The position numbers were made by a program, and so were the translations under genes. This document shows positions 1 to 10,105 of a stretch of 64,000 nt of DNA, piece by piece; the first letter of the stretch is position 1; every line of letters begins with the position of its first letter. Source of the stretch: Rossellomorea sp. AcN35-11 (lineage in GTDB: Bacteria; Bacillota; Bacilli; Bacillales; Bacillaceae_B); NCBI GenBank assembly GCA_030388825.1, contig CP128835.1, positions 3,404,001 through 3,468,000 of the forward strand. The letters are read 5' to 3'. The notes beneath the pieces were generated by a model that was not told the DNA's origin, did not search any database, and saw only the letters and a program-made list of their open reading frames with translations.

Positions 1-593
1 AGATGATAAAGAGATTTGATCTGCTTCTGGTCAAATGAAAAGCCAGGATTAGTATTTAACACAATGGAAGCCGATGCTTGCTGCATATCATCATTTAAGA
101 AAATCTGTTTCTCCGGGAGATTGATCATGACTTTCGCATCCTGTACGCCCTCGATCCCTCTCATTAGCTGAGCAAGCTCTGTTTGCATGGCGTCGAGTTT
201 TAACACATTAAATTCATTATCAGTCATGCCGAATCCGGCATTCTGACTAAAGAAGGAATAATCGATACTTCCAGAATTAGGAATACCTTCGGCGGCTAAT
301 TCAACCTTTAAGGTATCTACTTGTTCTTTTGGAACCATAATGGTAGAACCACCATCTGATATCTGAGAGGATATCCCTCTCCCATCGAGATTTTCCTTGA
401 TTGTTCCCGTTTCAGAAGGAGATAAATTACTGTATAAAGGAACGAGAGTCGTTCTCGTCGTAAAGAAGCTCACCGTACTAATGAGAATAACGGTGATCAA
501 AAAAGCTGCTCCCATACTTATTTTCTGTTTTTTTGACCTACTTACCCAAAATGTTTTTATCTGTTCTGTATATTTCTTAAACGATTCATTCAT
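1..593 (-). CDS. fliF: Flagellar MS-ring protein FliF, N-terminal part (runs off the window)
   Basis: FliF forms the membrane-embedded MS ring of the flagellar basal body. About 197 N-terminal codons are visible; the C-terminal remainder lies beyond the left edge. The protein starts MNESFKKYTEQ, has one hydrophobic segment at about residues 26-47 and then the ring-building domain typical of the YscJ/FliF family (the stretch reading VPLYSNLSPSE and the later LNTNPGFSFDQ). The ATG at 591-593 follows a GGAGGA ribosome site. It lies 33 bp downstream of fliE in the same operon. No frame break is seen in the visible part. Confidence 0.93.
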   Translation of the reverse strand, partial: MNESFKKYTEQIKTFWVSRSKKQKISMGAAFLITVILISTVSFFTTRTTLVPLYSNLSPSETGTIKENLDGRGISSQISDGGSTIMVPKEQVDTLKVELAAEGIPNSGSIDYSFFSQNAGFGMTDNEFNVLKLDAMQTELAQLMRGIEGVQDAKVMINLPEKQIFLNDDMQQASASIVLNTNPGFSFDQKQIKSLYH

Positions 594-626
594 TACAATC
601 CTCCGGTACATGACTGCAAGAGCCTA

Positions 627-932
627 CTACATTGGCATTCTCATTATTTCTTGATACGCTTCCACCACTTTGTTACGAACTTCCATGGTCGTCTGCAGCG
701 TAATGCTGGCCTTTTGTGAAGCAATCATCACTTGATGCAGATCTACATTTTCTCCCCTGACCATTTTTTCAGTCATTTGATCTGATTGAACTTGCATACT
801 ATTCACTTCATCAATGGACTTTTTAAGTAGCTGGCTGAATTTCTCTGTAGCTTCTGAAGGGGATACATTTTTTTTTTCAAAAGACGGACTGATATGGCCA
901 GGATTTATCGAATTAATATTGTGTATTGTCAT
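627..932 (-). CDS. fliE: Flagellar hook-basal body protein FliE
   Basis: FliE joins the MS ring to the proximal rod and is an early export substrate. The 101-residue product has normal family length. Its C-terminal half carries the conserved FliE pattern: GENVDLHQVMIASQKA, then TMEVRNKVVEAYQEIMRM. It sits between flgC and fliF as in the B. subtilis fla/che operon, 17 bp after flgC, and should be translated from the same long mRNA. Confidence 0.95.
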   Translation of the reverse strand: MTIHNINSINPGHISPSFEKKNVSPSEATEKFSQLLKKSIDEVNSMQVQSDQMTEKMVRGENVDLHQVMIASQKASITLQTTMEVRNKVVEAYQEIMRMPM

Positions 933-949
933 AGAATTAAACCTTCTCC

Positions 950-1417
950 CTATTTGCCGATTTCCAATGATTTCATTAATATGGCTTTATTAGCATTAAA
1001 AACAGTAACATTCGCTTCATATGATCGGGTTGCTGATATTAGATCAACCATTTCACGCAGAGGATCTACATTAGGCAACTTTACATACCCTTCGTCATCG
1101 GCATCAGGATGGTTTGGATCATATACCATCTTAAAAGGGGTTTCAGCATCTTCTTCGATACTTAAAACCTTGACACCACTGCCCACAGAGTTACTGTCTC
1201 TAGTATTCATGGCTTTATTTAGAAAAGATGAAAACTGGTTTTCCTTAGGACCCATGACAACAGACTTCCTCTTATAAGGCTGCCACTTTCCATCGATTAT
1301 TTCTCCCCTAGTCGTTTCTGCATTTGCCATATTTGATGAAATGACATCCATTCTTAAGCGTTGAGCGGTAAGGGCGGAAGCTGTTGTATTCATACTACTG
1401 AAAATCGCCACTATCAT
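950..1417 (-). CDS. flgC: Flagellar basal-body rod protein FlgC
   Basis: FlgC is a proximal rod subunit. The 155-residue product has the N-terminal rod motif (SALTAQRLRMDVISSNMANA) and the C-terminal motif ending VFNANKAILMKSLEIGK, the coiled termini shared by rod and hook proteins. The start ATG overlaps the flgB stop codon (ATGA overlap of 4 nt) and is preceded by AAGGGGAGG, which points to translational coupling with flgB. Confidence 0.95.
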   Translation of the reverse strand: MIVAIFSSMNTTASALTAQRLRMDVISSNMANAETTRGEIIDGKWQPYKRKSVVMGPKENQFSSFLNKAMNTRDSNSVGSGVKVLSIEEDAETPFKMVYDPNHPDADDEGYVKLPNVDPLREMVDLISATRSYEANVTVFNANKAILMKSLEIGK

Positions 1418-1803
1418 TTACCTCCCCTTACAACAGTCTGCAGACTGTTAAACTTTCCATTTATTCGATCTGTCAGGGCATTAAAATAGATTTGATTGGA
1501 TGCCATTTCTGACATTTCCTGATCTAAGTCCACTCCATTGCCATTGTGGTTATATTGATACGCGGTCTTTGTTTTCACTGCTGGATGTTGGCTGCTGGAA
1601 TGAAAGGTAAAATGACGCGGATCGGTCCTCGTTGCACCCAGCTTTTCAACCGATTGATTTAACAACGACTTAAATTCGACTTCTTTTGCTTTGTAATTTG
1701 GGGTATCCACATTTGCTATATTTTGAGAGATTACTTTTTGATTAAGCGAGGCGTAATTCAGTCCTCTTTCCAGATTCGTGAAAGTATTGGAAAATAGTTT
1801 CAC
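1414..1803 (-). CDS. flgB: Flagellar basal-body rod protein FlgB
   Basis: FlgB is a proximal rod protein and the first gene of the fla/che operon. I place the start at the GTG at 1801-1803 (VKLFSNTFTNLE), because it follows AGAGGTG at 6 nt and gives 129 residues, the size of B. subtilis FlgB. An upstream in-frame ATG at 1867-1869 would add 22 residues with no family counterpart and no good ribosome site. The motif NQKVISQNIANVDTPNYKAK marks the rod family. Confidence 0.9.
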   Translation of the reverse strand: MKLFSNTFTNLERGLNYASLNQKVISQNIANVDTPNYKAKEVEFKSLLNQSVEKLGATRTDPRHFTFHSSSQHPAVKTKTAYQYNHNGNGVDLDQEMSEMASNQIYFNALTDRINGKFNSLQTVVRGGK

Positions 1804-2260
1804 TTCAGGCACCTCTATCCGATATTTTGACATGTTACTACTATTTTTTACAAATTTAGCATGCAACACTATTAATTGTAATGTTTAGCAAGTTTTGTGT
1901 CTATGAATATTCCGTAAATTTTTAAGAATAACGAAGATATTCGTAGAATTAGTGACTTTTCGTCTAGTATTCATCCTATAATTACCAAGGTTATCTTTTC
2001 AAAAACAAGTATATTTTTCTATTTATGTTACAGACATATTACGACATTTATCTTAAACCAAAACGGTCGCATGGCTGTCGAAAAAAGTCGTAACATTGTT
2101 GTAACTTCATTGTACTATGCTTGCCATGTATGACAATACCTAACATATAATTCCTGATAGTCCATTAGACTTATTTCACTGAACAATCCAATACATCCCT
2201 CAACATGGTGTACTAATAAGCATTATTGTGTTTAGGTAATTACGTTTTGGGTTCGAATTA
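1804..2260. other. Gene-free control region of the fla/che operon
   Basis: About 460 bp between the codY terminator and flgB hold no reading frame that I can support. The stretch is AT-rich and should contain the operon promoters. I find one convincing sigma-A type promoter (listed separately). I looked for a sigma-D promoter of the TAAA-N15-GCCGATAT type and did not find a good match. Confidence 0.6.
2109..2136 (-). promoter_or_regulatory. Candidate sigma-A promoter for the fla/che operon
   Basis: On the minus strand TTGTCA (-35, 2131-2136) and TACAAT (-10, 2109-2114) are separated by 16 bp. Each box matches five of six consensus positions. Transcription would begin near 2102, giving a leader of about 300 nt before flgB. 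No transcript data are available, so this is a sequence call. Confidence 0.45.
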
Positions 2261-2295
2261 AAAAAGCTGTTCCCTCAAACAGGGAACAGCTTTTT
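2261..2295 (-). terminator. Intrinsic terminator of codY
   Basis: A perfect 15-bp inverted repeat (arms 2261-2275 and 2281-2295, 5-nt loop) whose outer base pairs are A/T gives a GC-containing stem followed by a T run on the minus strand. It lies 14 bp after the codY stop and separates the hslUV-codY transcript from the fla/che operon. Confidence 0.87.
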
Positions 2296-2309
2296 CATTT
2301 TTTTGCTTA

Positions 2310-3089
2310 TTAATTTGTGCGAAGCTTATCTAATTCAACTAAGAATTTATTATTTAATACTTTAATGTACGTACCTTTCATACCAAGTGAACGGGACTCG
2401 ATAACGCCGGCACTCTCTAATTTACGGAGGGCATTTACGATTACAGATCGAGTAATACCCACTCTGTCTGCAATTTTAGATGCTACGAGGAGACCTTCAT
2501 TCCCATTCAATTCTTCAAAGATGTGCTCAATTGCTTCTAGCTCACTGTAAGATAAAGAACTGATTGCCATTTGAACGACAGCCTTACTTCTAGCTTCCAC
2601 TTCGATTTCTTCCGCTTTTTCCCGAAGGATTTCCATACCTACGACAGTGGCCCCGTATTCCCCTAGAATCAAATCATCATCCTCGAAACTTGCTTCGAGG
2701 CGGGCAAGGATTAATGTACCAAGTCTTTCTCCTCCACCAATGATTGGAACGATGGTGGTTAACCCGTTTTTGAAGAACTCCCTATTCTCAACGGGAAAAG
2801 CAGTATATTCACTATTTACATCCAGATTTGGAGATGTTTCCTGGATATTGAACAGATTTTGAGTATACTCTTCAGGGAATTGACGGTCAGCGAGCATCTG
2901 TTTCATTCGCTCATTTTCAATTTGTTGATTGATAGCATATCCCAGAAGCTTCCCTCTGCGACTTACAACAAACACATTCGCTTCAATTACCTTGCTCAGC
3001 GTTTCTGACATTTCTTTGAAATTAACCGGTTTACCTGCCGCTTTTTGCAGCATAGCGTTAATCGTTCTTGTTTTACCTAATAAGTTCAT
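2310..3089 (-). CDS. codY: GTP- and branched-chain amino acid-sensing global repressor CodY
   Basis: CodY binds DNA when GTP and isoleucine/leucine/valine are plentiful and represses starvation, motility and competence genes. The chosen ATG (3087-3089) follows AGGAGG and yields 259 residues, exactly the B. subtilis length; a longer upstream frame has no family support. Residues 1 to about 155 form the GAF ligand domain. The winged helix-turn-helix lies near residues 203-222 ([20 protein letters not shown]). It closes the xerC-hslV-hslU-codY cluster and lies directly upstream of the flagellar operon. Confidence 0.97.
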   Translation of the reverse strand: MNLLGKTRTINAMLQKAAGKPVNFKEMSETLSKVIEANVFVVSRRGKLLGYAINQQIENERMKQMLADRQFPEEYTQNLFNIQETSPNLDVNSEYTAFPVENREFFKNGLTTIVPIIGGGERLGTLILARLEASFEDDDLILGEYGATVVGMEILREKAEEIEVEARSKAVVQMAISSLSYSELEAIEHIFEELNGNEGLLVASKIADRVGITRSVIVNALRKLESAGVIESRSLGMKGTYIKVLNNKFLVELDKLRTN

Positions 3090-3185
3090 TACTTTTCCTC
3101 CTACTACAACGTAAGTGTATCTATTATTTAATTTTTTATCGAGATTAGTCCATCTATCTTTACCCAATAGAGATGAGGTAAAAAC

Positions 3186-4598
3186 TTATAAAATAAATTG
3201 ACTGAGGTCCTTATCTTTCGATATGGCGACTAACTTATCGTCCACGTACTGAGGTGTGATTTTAATCGTTTCCAATGTAATATCAGGCGCTTCGAAGGAT
3301 AAGTCTTCCAGAAGTTTCTCCATAATCGTATGAAGTCTTCTCGCTCCTATATTATCTGTATTCTGATTAACATCATATGCGATTTCAGCAAGTCTACGAA
3401 TAGCATCGTCAGAAAATTCAATTTGTATACCTTCTGTTTCCATTAAAGCAATATATTGCTTGATTATAGCATTATCAGGCTCGATGAGAATGCGCACAAA
3501 GTCCTCTGTAGATAATTTCTGCAATTCTACCCTGATGGGAAAACGCCCCTGCAATTCCGGGATGAGATCCGATGGTTTACTCATATGGAAAGCACCAGCT
3601 GCAATGAAAAGAACGTGATCTGTTTTAACTGAGCCATATTTTGTGACAATCGTCGATCCTTCCACTATCGGGAGGATGTCACGCTGAACGCCTTCTCGCG
3701 ACACATCAGCTGAAGACTGACCTGATCCTTTACTAGCGATTTTATCAATCTCATCTATAAAAATGATGCCGGATTGCTCTGCACGGACGATCGCTTCCTG
3801 GGTTACTTCATCCATATCTATAAGTTTTTGGGCTTCCTCATTTGTAAGGACTACCCTCGCTTCTTTCACCTTTAGTTTTCGTTTTTTCTTTTTCTTCGGC
3901 ATGAAACTGCTCATGGCATCCTGCATGTTCATTCCCATTTGTTCCATACCTGAACCTTGGAGCATATCAAACATCGACGGCTGTTGTTCTTCTACTTCAA
4001 TTGTCACGAACTCTTCTTCAAGTTCGCCGTTTTGAAGTTTCGTTTCCACTCTTCGTCTTTGCTCCTGGAGTGAGATCTCTTCTTGTTTTACTTCCTCTTC
4101 GTCTGAGTTCCCGGTATCCTGATTGCCACCAAAGATCATTTCGAAAGGATTTTTGTAAGAAGACGATTTCTTCTTGGACGGCACCACCATTTCAACAAGG
4201 CGGCGATTGGCGTTTTCAGCTGCTCTTTCCCGTACACCGACCATCTTCTCCTCTTTTACCAGGCGCACAGACGTTTCAACTAGATCTCTCACCATCGATT
4301 CCACATCACGGCCTACATAGCCTACCTCTGTAAACTTGGTGGCCTCAACTTTTACAAATGGGGCTCTCACCAGTTTTGCGATCCTTCTGGCAATCTCTGT
4401 CTTCCCTACTCCGGTAGGTCCCATCATCAATATGTTCTTAGGGATTACTTCATCCTTTAATCCATCAGCAAGAAGGCTGCGGCGATAACGATTACGCAAT
4501 GCAACCGCAACCGCCCTTTTGGCATCTTTCTGTCCCACAATATATTGATCCAGACGTTCAACAATTTGCCTTGGAGTTAAGTTATCAGTACTCTTCAT
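3186..4598 (-). CDS. hslU: HslU (ClpY) ATPase subunit of the HslUV protease
   Basis: HslU is the AAA+ hexamer that unfolds proteins and feeds them to HslV. The 470-residue product has Walker A GPTGVGKT at residues 60-67, the pore loop context VGYVGRD, Walker [12 protein letters not shown] and the conserved C-terminus ending DLSQFIL, which inserts into HslV. The intermediate I domain contains a lysine-rich stretch. I chose the ATG at 4596-4598, behind AAGGGG, over a GTG nine bases upstream. It lies 64 bp after hslV. Confidence 0.96.
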   Translation of the reverse strand: MKSTDNLTPRQIVERLDQYIVGQKDAKRAVAVALRNRYRRSLLADGLKDEVIPKNILMMGPTGVGKTEIARRIAKLVRAPFVKVEATKFTEVGYVGRDVESMVRDLVETSVRLVKEEKMVGVRERAAENANRRLVEMVVPSKKKSSSYKNPFEMIFGGNQDTGNSDEEEVKQEEISLQEQRRRVETKLQNGELEEEFVTIEVEEQQPSMFDMLQGSGMEQMGMNMQDAMSSFMPKKKKKRKLKVKEARVVLTNEEAQKLIDMDEVTQEAIVRAEQSGIIFIDEIDKIASKGSGQSSADVSREGVQRDILPIVEGSTIVTKYGSVKTDHVLFIAAGAFHMSKPSDLIPELQGRFPIRVELQKLSTEDFVRILIEPDNAIIKQYIALMETEGIQIEFSDDAIRRLAEIAYDVNQNTDNIGARRLHTIMEKLLEDLSFEAPDITLETIKITPQYVDDKLVAISKDKDLSQFIL

Positions 4599-4662
4599 AA
4601 AAGGCACACCCCTTACTTTCTCTATAGTGTGAAAGAATATGAAATGTCAAGCCGATTATTGT

Positions 4663-5205
4663 TTAAAGCTCTTCCACAATAATCTGATCATTTGTATATA
4701 CACATATATCAGCTGCGATCTGCAGGGAAGACTGAGCGATTTCCCTTGCTGTCAGATGGTCTCCAGCGTATTGCTTTAAAGCCCTTCCAGCTGATAAGGC
4801 ATAATTTCCACCGGAACCTATCGCTAAAATGCCATCATCAGGCTCTATGACTTCACCAGTTCCTGAAATTAATAGCAAATGAGCTTCATCCATGACTATC
4901 AACATAGCTTCGAGCTTTCTTAATACCTTATCGCTGCGCCATTCCTTGGCTAACTCAACGGCTGCTCTCGGGAGATTACCGTTGAATTCATGAAGCTTTC
5001 CTTCGAACTTTTCTGACAAAGTGAAAGCATCTGCAACAGAACCGGCAAATCCTGCAAGAACTTTACCATTGAACAGCTTGCGCACTTTCTTTGCTGTATG
5101 CTTCATTACGACGGTATTTCCAAATGTAACCTGTCCGTCACCTGACATCGCACATTTGCCTCTGTGTTGCACAGCAAAGATTGTGGTTGCGTGAAATTGT
5201 TCCAT
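4663..5205 (-). CDS. hslV: HslV (ClpQ) proteolytic subunit
   Basis: HslV is the proteasome-like peptidase of the HslUV complex. The ATG at 5203-5205 follows GGAGG and gives 180 residues. The start [14 protein letters not shown] places the Thr-Thr pair where mature E. coli HslV begins; the later motifs [21 protein letters not shown] and [10 protein letters not shown] are typical of the family. The published B. subtilis enzyme has Ser at position 2, but here position 2 is Glu, so the nucleophile is more likely the internal Thr exposed by processing (inference). The 5' end abuts the xerC stop. Confidence 0.95.
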   Translation of the reverse strand: MEQFHATTIFAVQHRGKCAMSGDGQVTFGNTVVMKHTAKKVRKLFNGKVLAGFAGSVADAFTLSEKFEGKLHEFNGNLPRAAVELAKEWRSDKVLRKLEAMLIVMDEAHLLLISGTGEVIEPDDGILAIGSGGNYALSAGRALKQYAGDHLTAREIAQSSLQIAADICVYTNDQIIVEEL

Positions 5206-5224
5206 ATCCTGACCTCCAGACTTT

Positions 5225-6125
5225 TCAAGCACGCGGATGATGTGCTAAATACGTTTTTCTCAACTGGTCTTTCGAAACATGAGTATAAATTTGAGTTGAT
5301 GATAATTGAGAATGTCCGAGAAGCTCCTGAACCGTTCTTAAGTCTGCTCCATTATTAAGTAAATGCGTGGCAAATGTATGCCTTAACATATGGGGGTGGA
5401 TCTTTCCGGTTAAGGAAGCCTTCTCGATTATTTTATTCAAAATAAGCCTTATCCCTCTTTGGGTAAGTGCACCGCCACGATGATTGACCAACAACTGGGT
5501 ATGGGTCTGATTTTTCATTAAACTCGGCCTGGATAATGTTATGTATTGTTCTAAAGCATCGTGGGCAAAGCTTCCAAAGGGTACATACCTCTCTTTGTTC
5601 CCCTTCCCTTTTACAAGGATGGTAGAAAGGCCTAAATCAACATCCTTCAATTGCATACCTGTGCATTCACTTACGCGGATGCCGGTGGCATAAAGAAGTT
5701 CAAAGATGGCCCGGTTGCGGATATCTAAAGGAGAGTCACCGCAGCAGGCTTCTAACAATGCCTCTATTTCTTCCTCATAAAAGAAGCCAGGCAGTCGCTG
5801 TTCTTTTTTGGGAAGATTCACAAAGGAAAATGGGTTATCGGTAAGATGTTTTTCCCGGTTCAGATAGCGGTAAAAGCTTCTTAAACTGGATACCTTCCTT
5901 GAAATGGAAGATCTCATCAAGCCATTTTCATGCAGCTTAGTTAAAAAAAAGTCTCGCATCAGAATACTCGACATCTTTTAATGAACTTAAACCTTGTTCT
6001 TTCATAAATACGTAGAATTCTTCAATATCATGACGATAATGTTCAAATGTGTGAGCAGAATAATGCTTTTCTATTTGTATATATTCAGTAAAGGATTGTA
6101 ATTGTTCATCTAAATGATTTTTCAT
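5225..6125 (-). CDS. xerC: Tyrosine recombinase XerC (CodV), frame broken by one extra base
   Basis: XerC with XerD resolves chromosome dimers at dif. The gene is split: an N-terminal part (from [11 protein letters not shown]) ends early and the C-terminal part continues in another frame. The break is at the run of eight A at 5943-5950 (plus strand); seven would restore [13 protein letters not shown] and a product of about 299 residues. The catalytic set is present: Arg in TGIRVSEC, Lys in [15 protein letters not shown] in LLGHSQ, and Tyr in QIYTHVS. The start follows GAGGTG. It is probably an assembly error, because all catalytic residues are intact. Confidence 0.9.
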
Positions 6126-6186
6126 CTTTAACACCTCACAAGGGCTACTAAATAGTAACACAACCGGTGAACCCTTGCAATGAATT

Positions 6187-7486
6187 TTACACTTTTTTCA
6201 CAAAGTTCTGAATTGTTTCCAAGGCCCGTTTGGCATGCTGTTCGTTCCGTTCTTTTTTACCTTTCACCTTTTTTGGCAATTCCGGGAATAGTCCGAAATT
6301 TGCATTCATCGGCTGAAAGTTGTTCTTGTTCGCAGTGGTTATATATCTGGCCATGCTCCCTATCGCAGTTTCATGGGGGAATACTACAGGAGTTGCCCCC
6401 AAGGCCAGCTTTGCGGCATTTATTCCGGCAACCAGCCCGCTTGCAGCGGACTCAACATACCCTTCTACTCCCGTCATCTGACCGGCGAAAAACAGGTTGT
6501 CTTGACCTTTTAACTGGTAAGTATCCATTAAGACATTTGGAGAGTTGATGAAGGTATTTCTATGCATGACCCCATATCGTACAATATCCGCATTCTCAAG
6601 TCCCGGGATTAATTGAAGTACTTCTTTCTGTGGACCCCACTTTAAATGGGTTTGAAAGCCTACAATATTATAGAGTGTACCAGCTGCATCATCCTGCCTT
6701 AATTGTACGACTGCATAGGGACGTTTCCCTGTTTCAGGGTCTTCTAGTCCAACTGGTTTAAGGGGACCGAACAACATGGTCTTCTTTCCACGGGAGGCCA
6801 TCACTTCAATCGGCATACAGCCTTCGAAGAATATTTCTTTTTCAAACTCCTTCAGAGGTACGGTTTCAGCAGAGATAAGGGCATCATAGAAACGATTGAA
6901 CTCTTCCTCGGTCATCGGGCAATTCAAGTAAGCCGCTTCACCTTTGTCATAACGGGATTTTAAATAGACCTTATCCATGTTGATGGAATCTTTTTCGATA
7001 ATCGGCGCTGCCGCGTCATAGAAGTATAGGTGTTCTTCACCTGTTACCTTTCTGATTTTCTCTGAGAGTGCCTCACTGGTAAGCGGTCCGGTGGCAACAA
7101 TGGTAATTCCATCTGGAAATTCCGTCACTTCTTCATGTATGACAGTGACATTCGGGTGGTTCTTCACTTTATCAGTCACATGTGCCGCAAATTCATGACG
7201 ATCAACGGCAAGGGCTCCCCCTGCTGGAACAGAACAGGCATCTGCTGCTGACATAATGACTGACTCCAAATGACGCATTTCTTCTTTTAATACCCCGACG
7301 GCATTAGTTAATGTATTTGCACGAAGTGAATTGCTTGCAAACAAGCTCAGCAAATTTATCTGTATGATGGGCAGGTGTTTGACGTACCGGTCTCATTTCA
7401 TACAGGTTCACCTTTATTCCTCTCTTGGCAATCTGCCATGCAGCTTCACTGCCGGCTAGTCCAGCTCCAATAACATTTACTGACAT
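6187..7486 (-). CDS. trmFO: Folate/FAD-dependent tRNA U54 methyltransferase TrmFO (Gid), frame broken by one extra base
   Basis: TrmFO makes ribothymidine at position 54 in the T loop of tRNA, using methylene-tetrahydrofolate and FADH2. The FAD-binding motif [19 protein letters not shown] is at the N-terminus. The frame changes at about 7335-7336, where one surplus T (plus strand) turns the expected [13 protein letters not shown] into two pieces; removing it gives about 432 residues, close to the B. subtilis protein (435). The ATG at 7484-7486 follows AGGAGG. Later motifs such as [20 protein letters not shown] are intact. Confidence 0.92.
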
Positions 7487-7612
7487 CTATATAGACCTCC
7501 TGATTGACCCTTCATGTTAATCAATAGTATTGTACACGAATGGACAAAGTTAAAAAAGACAAAAGCATAATGAAAATATGTATCGTTTATGATCATACAT
7601 GCAAACAGAAAA

Positions 7613-7659
7613 GGGCTGACCCAATAGGTAATAGAGAAATCACCTGTTGGGACAGTCCC
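7613..7659 (-). terminator. Probable terminator of topA
   Basis: Imperfect inverted arms (7613-7629 and 7642-7659) bearing GGGCTGACCC and GGGACAGTCCC form a hairpin, followed on the minus strand by CTTTTCTGTTT. It lies in the 244-bp gap between topA and trmFO, where no gene is visible. It shares its core with four other hairpins in the window. Confidence 0.5.
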
Positions 7660-7730
7660 TCGTTTCATTGTATTGCTTCATTGTTCAACAATCAATCTTT
7701 TTTTCATTTCTCATGAACAAAAGCTTTACA

Positions 7731-9806
7731 CTACTTCTGCGGTTCTTCTTTATAATCACAACTCGTACACTGAATCTGATTACCTTTTTTAAGCTTTTTC
7801 TCAACTAGTAATTCTGCACACTTCGGACACCTGCGTTCAATCGGCTTATCCCATGACAGGAAGTCACATTCAGGATACTGGTCACACCCATAGAAAATAC
7901 GCTTTTTCTTGCTCTTTCGTTCGATGATGTTCCCTTTTTCACACTTCGGACACTTTACACCGATTTCCTTGACAATCGGCTTTGTATTCCTACAGTCAGG
8001 AAAATTACTGCAGGCCATGAATTTACCGTATCGCCCCATTTTGAACACCATAGGATGTCCGCACTCCTCACAATCTTCACCTGCTGGTTCATCGCGGATC
8101 TCGATTTTTTCCATTTCGTTCTCCGCTTTCTCTAAGTGCTTTTCAAAATCCTGATAAAAACGGTCAATGATTCTTTCCCACTTCACATTTCCGTCTTCAA
8201 TATCATCCAGACTGCGTTCCATGTTTGCCGTAAATTCTACATCAATAATATCCGGGAAGAACTCCCTCACAAGTTCCAGGACGATCTCTCCAAGTTCAGT
8301 CGGAACGAAGCGTTTATTATCAAGTGTTACATATCCACGACGTTGAATGGTATCCAGAGTCGGAGCATACGTTGAGGGACGGCCTATCCCCAGCTCTTCA
8401 AGGGTCTTGACCAGCCTTGCCTCTGTATATCTTGGCGGCGGCTGGGTGAAGTGCTGATTAGGATCAATACTTTCACTCTTTACTGTATCCTTTTCTTCCA
8501 TAGCCGGAAGAATGTTGTCCTTCTCTTCTTTCTGGTCATCCGAACCTTCAACATAGACTTTCATAAAGCCCGGGAACTTCACCTTAGAGCCGGTTGCCCT
8601 GAACATGACTGCACCGTTTACAATGTCAACACTCATCGTATCCATGATTGCAGGTGCCATTTCACTTGCGACGAAACGTTCCCAGATCAATTTATACAGT
8701 CGATATTGATCTCTAGAAAGATATTCTTTCACAGAAGAAGGGTCCCTTAATGTACTGGTTGGACGGATGGCCTCATGGGCATCTTGAGATTTTTGTTGTT
8801 TCTTCTCTTTCCGGTCAGACTGCTTAACGAATTCATTTCCATATTTATTGACAATGTACTCGTTCGCTTCTTTTTGAGCCACTTCTGAAATTCGGGTGGA
8901 GTCGGTTCTCATATAAGTGATAAAACCAACAGTCCCTGCTTTCCCCATTTCTATACCTTCGTATAACTGTTGGGCTAGCATCATTGTTTTCTTTGCACGG
9001 AAGTTTAATTTTCTTGCCGCTTCTTGTTGGAGGGAGGAAGTTGTAAACGGGGGAGACGGATTCCGCTTTCTTTCCTTTTTGGTTACTTTGTTGATCTCAA
9101 AAGAATTACCTTTGATTTTTCCAAGCACTTCTTTTACATCTTCTTCGCTTTTCAAATCAACCTTCTTACCGTCCAATCCGTAGAACGATGCCTGGAACGT
9201 GTCGTTGTCTTTCTTGAATTCAGCTTCTATCGACCAGTACTCTTCGGGAGTGAAGCCCTTGATTTCATTTTCACGGTCAATGATTAGACGTACGGCGACG
9301 GATTGTACCCTTCCTGCACTTAGACCCTTTTTAACTTTCTTCCATAGAAGGGGACTGATATTATATCCAACCAACCGGTCCAATATCCTCCTTGCCTGTT
9401 GCGCATCCACTAAATCCATATTGATCGCCCTTGGATGCTTAAAGGATTCTTTAATGGCATCCTTGGTGATTTCATTGAATACTACCCGGCATTCCGAAGT
9501 GGTGTCCATGTCAAGACTGTGGGCCAAATGCCATGCAATCGCTTCCCCTTCTCTGTCGGGGTCAGCCGCAAGAAAGATTTTCTTTACTTTCTTGGCTGCA
9601 GTCTTCAATTCTTTCAATACAGGTCCTTTACCACGAATCGTTATATATTTCGGTTCAAATTCGTTTTCAACATCCACGCCCATTTGACTCTTAGGCAAAT
9701 CCCTGACGTGTCCCATTGAAGCTCTGACCTTATATTTCTTTCCTAAATAACGTTCAATTGTTTTTGCCTTTGCCGGCGATTCCACTATTACTAAATAATC
9801 TGCCAT
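7731..9806 (-). CDS. topA: DNA topoisomerase I
   Basis: TopA relaxes negative supercoils. The 691-residue product equals B. subtilis TopA in length. The N-terminal Toprim domain begins [19 protein letters not shown], and the catalytic Tyr is in [12 protein letters not shown]. Three four-cysteine zinc ribbons follow at the C-terminus (starting [16 protein letters not shown] and CPKCAELL). The ATG follows AAGGAGG. It is transcribed after dprA; the 299-bp gap between them holds a promoter candidate. Confidence 0.97.
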   Translation of the reverse strand: MADYLVIVESPAKAKTIERYLGKKYKVRASMGHVRDLPKSQMGVDVENEFEPKYITIRGKGPVLKELKTAAKKVKKIFLAADPDREGEAIAWHLAHSLDMDTTSECRVVFNEITKDAIKESFKHPRAINMDLVDAQQARRILDRLVGYNISPLLWKKVKKGLSAGRVQSVAVRLIIDRENEIKGFTPEEYWSIEAEFKKDNDTFQASFYGLDGKKVDLKSEEDVKEVLGKIKGNSFEINKVTKKERKRNPSPPFTTSSLQQEAARKLNFRAKKTMMLAQQLYEGIEMGKAGTVGFITYMRTDSTRISEVAQKEANEYIVNKYGNEFVKQSDRKEKKQQKSQDAHEAIRPTSTLRDPSSVKEYLSRDQYRLYKLIWERFVASEMAPAIMDTMSVDIVNGAVMFRATGSKVKFPGFMKVYVEGSDDQKEEKDNILPAMEEKDTVKSESIDPNQHFTQPPPRYTEARLVKTLEELGIGRPSTYAPTLDTIQRRGYVTLDNKRFVPTELGEIVLELVREFFPDIIDVEFTANMERSLDDIEDGNVKWERIIDRFYQDFEKHLEKAENEMEKIEIRDEPAGEDCEECGHPMVFKMGRYGKFMACSNFPDCRNTKPIVKEIGVKCPKCEKGNIIERKSKKKRIFYGCDQYPECDFLSWDKPIERRCPKCAELLVEKKLKKGNQIQCTSCDYKEEPQK

Positions 9807-10105
9807 CCAATATGCCTCCTTAAAGAGGGAAATAATCTGTTTTATAGCACCTTGGAATGTTTATTGATCAAGCGAAACGGAAAACGTTTACACTGACATT
9901 CACATAGGTGTGTGTCATATAAAAGTAATAAGAATTGCAAATCCCACTACTTTCCTTGTCTTATATACAGTTTTTGATTCCTGTTGCAAAATGTATAACA
10001 GTTTTACCATAATTGCAACCATTTTGTATGAAATACTTGTAATTATTCACATTCCCCCACAGAAAAGATACTTTATTTAAAGATTCTATATCATATGCTG
10101 GTTGT
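9807..10105. other. Gene-free spacer between dprA and topA
   Basis: An AT-rich stretch of 299 bp without a credible reading frame or strong terminator. It contains a sigma-A promoter candidate for topA at 9962-9989 and long runs resembling TTGCAA and TATA boxes. Confidence 0.5.
9962..9989 (-). promoter_or_regulatory. Candidate topA promoter
   Basis: Minus-strand TTGCAA (9984-9989) and TATATA (9962-9967) are spaced by 16 bp. A second, overlapping -10 reading (TATAAG) has 18-bp spacing. Alternative boxes occur nearby, so the exact start is uncertain. Confidence 0.35.

Noticed and set aside
5940-5955. Programmed ribosomal frameshifting as the cause of the broken genes
   Set aside because: Eighteen unrelated sites in housekeeping genes, in different run contexts and lacking conserved stimulatory signals, make an error of the assembly far more likely.
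7477-7668. A 63-codon open frame between trmFO and topA
   Set aside because: It covers a terminator hairpin, has no ribosome site and shows no recognisable protein features.
7909-9719. Several plus-strand open frames opposite topA
   Set aside because: They are antisense shadows of the strongly conserved topA gene, with no start signals or family features.
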